Of a stretch of DNA of 64,000 nt, positions 56,952-64,000 are shown piece after piece; the stretch's first letter is position 1; each line of letters starts with the position of its first letter. The stretch comes from Zoogloea sp. (GTDB taxonomy: Bacteria; Pseudomonadota; Gammaproteobacteria; Burkholderiales; Rhodocyclaceae), in assembly GCF_028689785.1 (NCBI RefSeq), contig NZ_JAQVCN010000005.1, forward strand, positions 1 through 64,000. The letters are read 5' to 3'. A program made the position numbers and the translations under genes. The notes under the pieces were generated by a model. The model was not told the DNA's origin and did no database searches. It was given only the letters and a program-made list of their open reading frames with translations.

Positions 56952-58490
56952 ATGCAACTCAACCCCTCTGAAATCAGTGACCTGATCAAGAGTCGGATTC
57001 AGAACCTGCAGCTGTCCGCGAATGCCCGCACTGAGGGTACCGTGGTCTCTGTGACCGATGGTATCTGCCGTGTTCACGGCCTTTCCGATGCCATGCAGGG
57101 CGAAATGCTGGAATTCCCCGGCAACGTTTTTGGCCTCGCCATGAACCTCGAGCGCGACTCCGTCGGCGCCGTGGTCCTTGGTGAATACGAAGGCATCTCC
57201 GAAGGCGACACCGTGAAGTGCACGGGCCGCATTCTGGAAGTTCCGGTTGGCCCGGAACTGCTTGGTCGTGTGGTCAATTCCCTTGGCCAGCCGATCGATG
57301 GCAAGGGCCCGATCAATGCCAAACTGTCCGAGCCGATCGAAAAGGTTGCTCCGGGCGTTATCTGGCGTAAATCGGTGTCCCAGCCGGTGCAAACCGGTCT
57401 GAAGTCGGTCGACTCCATGGTCCCGGTTGGCCGTGGTCAGCGTGAGCTGATCATTGGTGACCGCCAGACCGGCAAGACCGCCGTCGCCGTTGATGCCATC
57501 ATCAACCAAAAGGGCGAAGGCGTTCTGTGTATCTACGTGGCAGTCGGCCAGAAGGCCTCGACGGTTGCCAACGTGGTGCGCAAGCTCGAAGAGCACGGCG
57601 CGCTGGAGTACACCATCGTCGTTGCTGCCACCGCTTCCGAGTCCGCCGCGATGCAGTACATCGCACCGTACTCCGGTTGCACCATGGGCGAATACTTCCG
57701 CGATCGCGGTCAAGACGCCCTGATCGTTTATGACGATCTGACCAAGCAAGCCTGGGCCTACCGTCAGGTTTCCCTGCTGCTGCGTCGTCCCCCGGGCCGT
57801 GAAGCCTACCCTGGCGACGTGTTCTACCTGCACTCCCGTCTGCTTGAGCGCGCAGCCCGCGTGTCTGAAGAGTACGTCGAGAAGTACACCAATGGCGAAG
57901 TCAAGGGCAAGACCGGTTCGCTGACCGCTCTCCCCGTGATCGAAACCCAAGCCGGCGACGTTTCTGCGTTCGTTCCGACTAACGTTATCTCGATTACCGA
58001 CGGCCAGATCTTCCTGGAAACCGACCTCTTCAACGCTGGTATCCGTCCCGCCATCAACGCGGGTATCTCGGTGTCCCGCGTGGGTGGTGCTGCTCAGACC
58101 AAGGTCATCAAGAACCTCGGCGGCGGCGTGCGTCTGGCGCTTGCCCAGTATCGTGAACTGGCTGCGTTCGCGCAGTTCGCTTCCGATCTGGATGAAGCGA
58201 CCCGCAAGCAGCTTGAGCGCGGTCGTCTTGTTACCGAGCTGATGAAGCAGCCGCAATACGCGCCGCTCAAGGTTTCGGAAATGGCGATCACGCTGTTTGC
58301 AGTCAATAAGGGTGCTTTCGACGATGTCGATGTCAAGCGTGCCCTGGCTTGCGAAGCCGCGCTGCACCAGTTCGTGAAGACCAAGGCTGCTGATCTTGTT
58401 GCCAAGATCGAGTCGAGCAAGGTTCTTGATGGCGAAGGCGAAAAGCAACTCGCTTCCGTTGTCGAAGAATTCAAGAAGAGCTGGGCTTAA
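56952..58490 (+). CDS. atpA: ATP synthase F1 subunit alpha
   Basis: The 512-aa non-catalytic nucleotide-binding subunit shows Walker [10 protein letters not shown], the N-terminal beta-barrel ([20 protein letters not shown]), the ATP synthase signature region [17 protein letters not shown] and the catalytic-interface arginine of that signature. Length is normal. Confidence 0.98.
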   Translation: MQLNPSEISDLIKSRIQNLQLSANARTEGTVVSVTDGICRVHGLSDAMQGEMLEFPGNVFGLAMNLERDSVGAVVLGEYEGISEGDTVKCTGRILEVPVGPELLGRVVNSLGQPIDGKGPINAKLSEPIEKVAPGVIWRKSVSQPVQTGLKSVDSMVPVGRGQRELIIGDRQTGKTAVAVDAIINQKGEGVLCIYVAVGQKASTVANVVRKLEEHGALEYTIVVAATASESAAMQYIAPYSGCTMGEYFRDRGQDALIVYDDLTKQAWAYRQVSLLLRRPPGREAYPGDVFYLHSRLLERAARVSEEYVEKYTNGEVKGKTGSLTALPVIETQAGDVSAFVPTNVISITDGQIFLETDLFNAGIRPAINAGISVSRVGGAAQTKVIKNLGGGVRLALAQYRELAAFAQFASDLDEATRKQLERGRLVTELMKQPQYAPLKVSEMAITLFAVNKGAFDDVDVKRALACEAALHQFVKTKAADLVAKIESSKVLDGEGEKQLASVVEEFKKSWA

Positions 58491-58511
58491 CGCAGGCACA
58501 CGGAGAGCGAA

Positions 58512-59381
58512 ATGGCTAGCGGTAAAGAGATCCGTAACAAGATCAAGAGTGTTCAGAACACTAAAAAGATCACCAAGGCCATGGAGATGGTTGCTGCGTC
58601 CAAAATGCGGAAGGCTCAAGACCGCATGCGCGCAGCCCGTCCCTACGCCGAGAAGATCCGCCGTCTCGCCGCGAATCTGTCTGCAGCCAACATCACCGAC
58701 TACAAACATCCGTTCCTCGTATCTAAGGACGATGTCAAGCGTGTTGGGCTGATCGTCGTAACGACCGACAAGGGTCTGTGCGGCGGCCTCAACACCAACA
58801 CCTTGCGCACCGGGTTGAATGCGCTCAAGGAATGGGAAAGCAAGGGTGTCACTGACATTCGCGTGACCTGTATTGGCAACAAGGGGCTGGGTTTCATGCA
58901 GCGTCTGGGTGCCAAGGTTGTCTCGCATGTCACCCAGCTCGGGGATACCCCCCATCTGGAAAAGCTGATCGGACCTGTCAAGGTCATGATCGATGCTTTC
59001 CAGAATGGTGAGCTGGATGAAGTGCACCTTGTCTACTCACGCTTCGTCAATACGATGAAGCAGGAGTCCCAGCTTGAGCAGCTTCTCCCGCTGACCGGCG
59101 AGCGTCTCGGAACCCCGGAAGGGAACTGGGACTACCTCTACGAGCCGGACGCGCAGGTGGTGATCGACGAACTCCTGGTGCGCTATGTCGAAGCGCTGGT
59201 GTACCAGGCTGTCGCCGAGAACATGGCGTCCGAACAGAGTGCCCGGATGGTGGCGATGAAGGCAGCCTCCGACAACGCAGGGAGCGTGATCGGCGAACTC
59301 CAACTGGTCTACAACAAGACCCGTCAGGCCGCGATCACGAAGGAACTGTCAGAAATTGTCGGCGGCGCAGCCGCGGTGTAA
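58512..59381 (+). CDS. atpG: ATP synthase F1 subunit gamma
   Basis: The 289-aa central shaft subunit begins [20 protein letters not shown] and [13 protein letters not shown], the conserved coiled-coil start, and ends with the signature region [19 protein letters not shown] and the C-terminal helix [20 protein letters not shown]. It lies between atpA and atpD. Confidence 0.97.
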   Translation: MASGKEIRNKIKSVQNTKKITKAMEMVAASKMRKAQDRMRAARPYAEKIRRLAANLSAANITDYKHPFLVSKDDVKRVGLIVVTTDKGLCGGLNTNTLRTGLNALKEWESKGVTDIRVTCIGNKGLGFMQRLGAKVVSHVTQLGDTPHLEKLIGPVKVMIDAFQNGELDEVHLVYSRFVNTMKQESQLEQLLPLTGERLGTPEGNWDYLYEPDAQVVIDELLVRYVEALVYQAVAENMASEQSARMVAMKAASDNAGSVIGELQLVYNKTRQAAITKELSEIVGGAAAV

Positions 59382-60785
<1,404 letters not shown>

Positions 60786-60847
60786 TCATCGCGACCATCG
60801 TTCGGCGGAGCTCCTGGTGAGCCCGCCGGATTGAGGAGGAAATAGCT

Positions 60848-61273
60848 ATGGCAATGACCATTCATGTCGATATCGTCAGCGCGGAAGAGCAGATCTTCTC
60901 CGGTCTGGCCGAGTTCGTGGCTCTGCCCGGCGAAGCCGGCGAGCTGGGTATTCTGCCTGGCCACATGCCGCTGATGACCCGGATCAAGCCGGGTGCCGTA
61001 CGCGTCAAGGTCCAGAACCAGCCTGAAGAGGAAATGGTTTTTGTGGCCGGCGGCTTGCTGGAAGTTCAGCCCAACCTTGTTACGGTCCTGGCAGACACCG
61101 CCATCCGCGGCAAGGATCTGGACGAGGCCAAGGCACTGGATGCCAAGCGTCTCGCGGAAGAAGCCTTGCAGAACCAGGGTTCCGCCCTGGAATATGCAAA
61201 GGCCCAATCCGAGCTGGCTTCGGCGCTTGCGCAGATCGCAGCCATCAACAAGCTGAAGAAGCGCGGCCACTAA
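60848..61273 (+). CDS. atpC: ATP synthase F1 subunit epsilon
   Basis: The 141-aa subunit has the N-terminal beta-sandwich ([40 protein letters not shown]) and the C-terminal helical hairpin ([32 protein letters not shown]) that inhibits ATP hydrolysis. It is the final gene of the atp operon; a bidirectional terminator follows. A GAGGA site precedes the ATG. Confidence 0.96.
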   Translation: MAMTIHVDIVSAEEQIFSGLAEFVALPGEAGELGILPGHMPLMTRIKPGAVRVKVQNQPEEEMVFVAGGLLEVQPNLVTVLADTAIRGKDLDEAKALDAKRLAEEALQNQGSALEYAKAQSELASALAQIAAINKLKKRGH

Positions 61274-61296
61274 GCACGAACGGTTCGCTGTATTGC

Positions 61297-61328
61297 AAAA
61301 AGGGCAGTCCAAACGGGCTGCCCTTTTT
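61297..61328. terminator. Bidirectional terminator between atpC and ubiJ
   Basis: AAAAAGGGCAG (61297-61307) pairs with CTGCCCTTTTT (61318-61328) across ten bases. Runs of A and T on either side make it work on both strands, as expected between convergent operons. Confidence 0.88.
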
Positions 61329-61348
61329 GTATGTGTGCGAATATGGTG

Positions 61349-61921
61349 TCAGTGTGCCGATTCGAGTTTCTGCAATCGCTTGTCGAGTCGGGCCAGATCA
61401 TCGCGGAGGGCTGCGATGTCACTGGCCAGATCTTCAAGGGCGTGGCGTTTGACCAGCACGGCCTGTTCTTCACTCAGGTATTCGGAAAGGTTTTCGACGA
61501 CGTTGCGTGCAGTCTGTCGGTGCCACTCGGCCACGTTGCGTACGAAGCCGACGCTTCGATGGGCGGCGATGTCACCGATCAGCCTTGATAGGGCTTCTTC
61601 ACCATCCCAGCGCAGCTTGCGCAGCACGAAACCGAGGGTGTCCGCCAGATCGGCGTTGCCGCTGATGCGGATATCGGCCATCAGCGCATCAGGCCCTCCT
61701 ACCAATTTGGGCAGGCTGGCAAGAGGCAGCTCGAGAACGACGTCAGGTGATGTTGTGGCAGTTTCGGTAAAGTAACCGTTGCTGTCGATACCCAGCCCCA
61801 GTTCGAGGGGGTTGAGTACGAAAGCCGCACTGCGACCGGAAAAAGGGGCCAGCCTTTCCCGGGCCCAGGGAGCATCACCGAGAATGTGGTTGAGGCTTGC
61901 AATGGCTGAGGAGGTGAGCAT
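61349..61921 (-). CDS. ubiJ: Ubiquinone biosynthesis accessory factor UbiJ
   Basis: The 190-aa protein has an SCP2 lipid-binding domain (AAFVLNPLELGLGIDSNGYF, LRKLRWDGEEALSRLIGDIA) and a C-terminal coiled coil (about 150-188), matching UbiJ, which scaffolds late ubiquinone synthesis. It follows ubiE by 14 bp. The expected next gene, ubiB, is not there: atpC converges instead. Confidence 0.88.
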   Translation of the reverse strand: MLTSSAIASLNHILGDAPWARERLAPFSGRSAAFVLNPLELGLGIDSNGYFTETATTSPDVVLELPLASLPKLVGGPDALMADIRISGNADLADTLGFVLRKLRWDGEEALSRLIGDIAAHRSVGFVRNVAEWHRQTARNVVENLSEYLSEEQAVLVKRHALEDLASDIAALRDDLARLDKRLQKLESAH

Positions 61922-61935
61922 TCCGATCCCCGGAC

Positions 61936-62673
61936 TCAGAGTTTGTAGCCCCGGTGCAGCGCGACCACGCCGGCAGTCATGTTGAAATACTCGACCCGCG
62001 CCAGACCTGCGCCTTCCATCAGATCTTTCAGGGATTCCTGGTCAGGATGCATGCGAATGCTCTCGGCCAGGTAGCGATAGCTGTCGGCGTCCTTGGCGAC
62101 CTTCTCGCCCATCATCGGCAGCAGCTTGAAGGAATAGAAGTCGTAAGCAGGCGCCAGAGGTTTCCAGACCTTTGAAAATTCCAGCACCAGCAGGCGGCCG
62201 CCGGGTTTCAGGACACGGCGCATTTCGGCGATAGCAGCATCCTTGTGGGTCATGTTGCGCAGACCGAAAGCCACTGTCACCACGTCGAAATGGTTGTCGG
62301 GAAAGGGCAGTTTTTCGGCATCACACTGGGCGACGGGTAGCAGAAAGCCTTTGTCCACAACGCGATCGCGGCCACGGGAGAGCATGGCGTGGTTGATGTC
62401 GGTAAGCCAGACCTGGCCGTTGGGCCCGACCTTCTTTGCAAAGGCCAGGGACAGATCTGCAGTGCCGCCGGCGACGTCGAGTACCCTGTCACCGGCGCGG
62501 ACACCCGCGATCTGCACGGTGAAGGCCTTCCACAGGCGGTGCAGGCCGAAGGACATCAGATCGTTCATCACATCGTAGCTGGAGGCAACGGACGAGAAGA
62601 CGCTTCTTACCTTGCCGGCCTTTTCGGATTCGGCAACCTTCTGGAAGCCGAAATGGGTGGTCTTGTCATTCAT
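61936..62673 (-). CDS. ubiE: Ubiquinone/menaquinone C-methyltransferase UbiE
   Basis: UbiE methylates the quinone precursor at carbon 2 using SAM. The 245-aa protein has SAM motifs [20 protein letters not shown] and GRLLVLEF plus the UbiE signatures [17 protein letters not shown] and [14 protein letters not shown]. Lies between the DUF971 gene and ubiJ. Normal length. Confidence 0.97.
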   Translation of the reverse strand: MNDKTTHFGFQKVAESEKAGKVRSVFSSVASSYDVMNDLMSFGLHRLWKAFTVQIAGVRAGDRVLDVAGGTADLSLAFAKKVGPNGQVWLTDINHAMLSRGRDRVVDKGFLLPVAQCDAEKLPFPDNHFDVVTVAFGLRNMTHKDAAIAEMRRVLKPGGRLLVLEFSKVWKPLAPAYDFYSFKLLPMMGEKVAKDADSYRYLAESIRMHPDQESLKDLMEGAGLARVEYFNMTAGVVALHRGYKL

Positions 62674-62730
62674 GATCGGGATACGGATCGGAATCGGAGG
62701 GAGTCGGCCCCGGTTGGGGCAGACCTGGAA

Positions 62731-63156
62731 TCAGTGATGGTGACCGCAGCCACCACCCTTGGGCGCCGGTGCGGGCTGCAACGCGGGGTCGCGACTACCG
62801 CCTGCCTCGGCGAGACGGAGGAGGTAGGTCTGCCACAATTCGTCGTGGTTCTCGCCCAGGTCATAGAGGTAATCCCACGAGTAGAGGCCGCTGTCATGGC
62901 CATCGGAGAAAACCGGCTTGATGGCGTAGTTGCCGACGGGTTCGATGCGCGTGATGTCCACGTCACGTTTCCCCAGTTGCAGGACCTCTTGGCCCACCCC
63001 GTGCCCCCGGACTTCGGCGGAGGGCGAGAAGACGCGCAGGAACTCAAAGCTGAGCTCGAACTTCCGGCCATCGTCGAAGCTCACTTCCATGATGCGCGAA
63101 CGCTGGTGCAATTTGATTTCGGTCGGGACGGGATCGTCCTTGCGCAGGCCTGCCAT
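62731..63156 (-). CDS. DUF971 protein (gamma-BBH N-terminal-like)
   Basis: The 141-aa protein matches DUF971: TEIKLHQRSRIMEVSFDDG, FELSFEFLRVFSPSAEVRGH and GLYSWDYLYDLGENHDELW. It ends GGGCGHHH, a Cys/His tail that may bind metal. DUF971 proteins lie near Fe-S or quinone genes in other bacteria, but the function is unknown. It precedes ubiE by 57 bp on the same strand. Confidence 0.9.
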   Translation of the reverse strand: MAGLRKDDPVPTEIKLHQRSRIMEVSFDDGRKFELSFEFLRVFSPSAEVRGHGVGQEVLQLGKRDVDITRIEPVGNYAIKPVFSDGHDSGLYSWDYLYDLGENHDELWQTYLLRLAEAGGSRDPALQPAPAPKGGGCGHHH

Positions 63157-63324
63157 GATGGAGATCCGGGATCTGAGTTCGTGATGGGCGAATGATACTA
63201 GAAGGTAGCTTTCCTGCCCTGTCGGGGAGCAAACAGGCTCGCTGTTGCAGGCACGTGACCTGTCATCAAAACTTCAAGTTGCTGCAATACACTGCGCCGG
63301 TCGCCAGAAATCAACGAGGTTCCC

Positions 63325-64000
63325 ATGCCTGCCACCATTCTGCTTGTTGAAGACGAGCCAGCTATTCAGGAGCTCATTGCCGCCAATCTGATGCGGGCCG
63401 GCCACCATGTGGTTCGGGCTGCCGATGCAGAGACGGCCCAGCGCATCGTGCGTGATGCCCTACCGGACCTGATCTTGCTCGACTGGATGCTGCCCGGCAT
63501 GTCCGGTGTCGAGTTTGCCCGGCGTCTGCGTGCTGAAGAGCGAACCCGCGGCATTCCGCTGATCATGCTGACGGCTCGCGGTGAGGAGCAGGATAAGGTA
63601 CTTGGCCTGGAGTCCGGTGCCGACGACTACATCACCAAGCCCTTTTCGCCGCGTGAGCTGGTGGCCCGCATCAAGGCTGTGTTGCGCCGCCGGGCGCCGG
63701 AAACCACCGAAGACCCGGTTGAGATGGGAGGACTGCGCCTCGATCCGGCCACCCACCGGCTGGCCGCATCGGGCAATCCGGTCACCCTTGGACCCACCGA
63801 ATTTCGTCTGCTGCACTTTCTGATGACCCATCCGGAGCGGGTGCATTCCCGTGCCCAACTGCTTGATCAGGTATGGGGTGATCACGTTTTCGTGGAGGAG
63901 CGTACCGTGGATGTGCATATCCGCCGTCTTCGCTGTGCCCTTGAGCCGAGTGGTCACGATGCCCTGGTGCAGACGGTTCGGGGGAGCGGCTACCGCTTTT
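63325..64000 (+). CDS. phoB: Phosphate regulon response regulator PhoB (partial at window end)
   Basis: The coding sequence runs off the window at codon 225. The receiver domain has E9-D10, phosphoacceptor D53 ([13 protein letters not shown]) and K in ITKPFSP; the C-terminal OmpR-type winged helix contains [20 protein letters not shown] and RTVRG-like [10 protein letters not shown]. The pattern is that of PhoB. An AACGAGG site precedes the ATG at 63325. A CTGTCAT at 63260-63266 could be half of a Pho box. phoR is expected just outside the window. Confidence 0.9.
   Translation, partial: MPATILLVEDEPAIQELIAANLMRAGHHVVRAADAETAQRIVRDALPDLILLDWMLPGMSGVEFARRLRAEERTRGIPLIMLTARGEEQDKVLGLESGADDYITKPFSPRELVARIKAVLRRRAPETTEDPVEMGGLRLDPATHRLAASGNPVTLGPTEFRLLHFLMTHPERVHSRAQLLDQVWGDHVFVEERTVDVHIRRLRCALEPSGHDALVQTVRGSGYRF

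Noticed and set aside
63260-63277. Complete Pho box before phoB
   Set aside because: Only the first half CTGTCAT is good; the second half (ACTTCAA) matches poorly, so no separate feature was listed.

Overview
The window looks like the chromosome of a high-GC betaproteobacterium, most likely a Rhodocyclales member (Azospira, Dechloromonas or Azoarcus type). This rests on the gene order mnmE-yidC-yidD-rnpA-rpmH / dnaA-dnaN-gyrB, an Arg32-type EF-P with its rhamnosyltransferase EarP, a selenocysteine formate dehydrogenase with its own sel genes, a rhombosortase pair, and an atpIBEFHAGDC operon followed by ubiE/ubiJ. Genus-level assignment is inference.

Layout. 0.1-1.0 kb: exported protein of unknown function. 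1.3-10.6 kb: tRNA modification, membrane insertion and replication core (mnmE, yidC, yidD, rnpA, rpmH on the minus strand; dnaA, dnaN, gyrB on the plus strand). 10.6-16.8 kb: an accessory island, visibly AT-richer in its first part, holding an uncharacterised trio (sce7726-type predicted nuclease, sce7725-type protein, RES-domain protein), a decayed transposase fragment, a mazEF/chpB-type toxin-antitoxin pair, a lone XRE regulator and a hipBA module with three operators spaced 50 bp apart. 16.9-20.3 kb: DUF1176, DUF2058, LysR and NmrA-like genes. 20.4-34.8 kb: a formate/selenocysteine block, comprising a sigma-54 two-component system, a sigma-54 promoter with tandem activator sites, fdnGHI (in-frame UGA at residue 196), fdhE, selA, selB, tRNA-Sec, GcvH-like and DsrE-like genes and mobA. 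34.9-42.7 kb: mainly minus-strand housekeeping genes (two EamA transporters, NYN-LOTUS protein, solitary GspE/PilB-like ATPase, aminotransferase) plus a small ComEA-like gene.

42.8-43.4 kb is a gene-poor segment with duplicated AT-rich modules, each ending in a perfect DnaA box. It lies where gene orientation and G/C strand bias change, and is proposed as the replication origin, about 37 kb from dnaA. 43.4-47.2 kb: earP-efp, an amphipathic-repeat lipoprotein, yaeQ and a Tat-exported superoxide dismutase. 47.2-54.2 kb: one compact minus-strand operon (arsR, aas, rhombotarget lipoprotein, rhombosortase, exported amidohydrolase, LplT-PlsC fusion) linking phospholipid repair to GlyGly-CTERM processing. 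54.3-61.3 kb: the complete F-type ATP synthase operon with its promoter and terminator. 61.3-63.2 kb: DUF971-ubiE-ubiJ. 63.3 kb to the end: phoB, cut by the window edge.

How the genes work together: the two-component system probably switches on fdnGHI through sigma-54; FdhE, MobA, SelA, SelB and tRNA-Sec supply maturation, molybdenum cofactor and the Sec residue; electrons from formate pass through FdnH and FdnI to quinone, whose synthesis needs UbiE/UbiJ; and the proton gradient feeds the ATP synthase. selD is not in the window.
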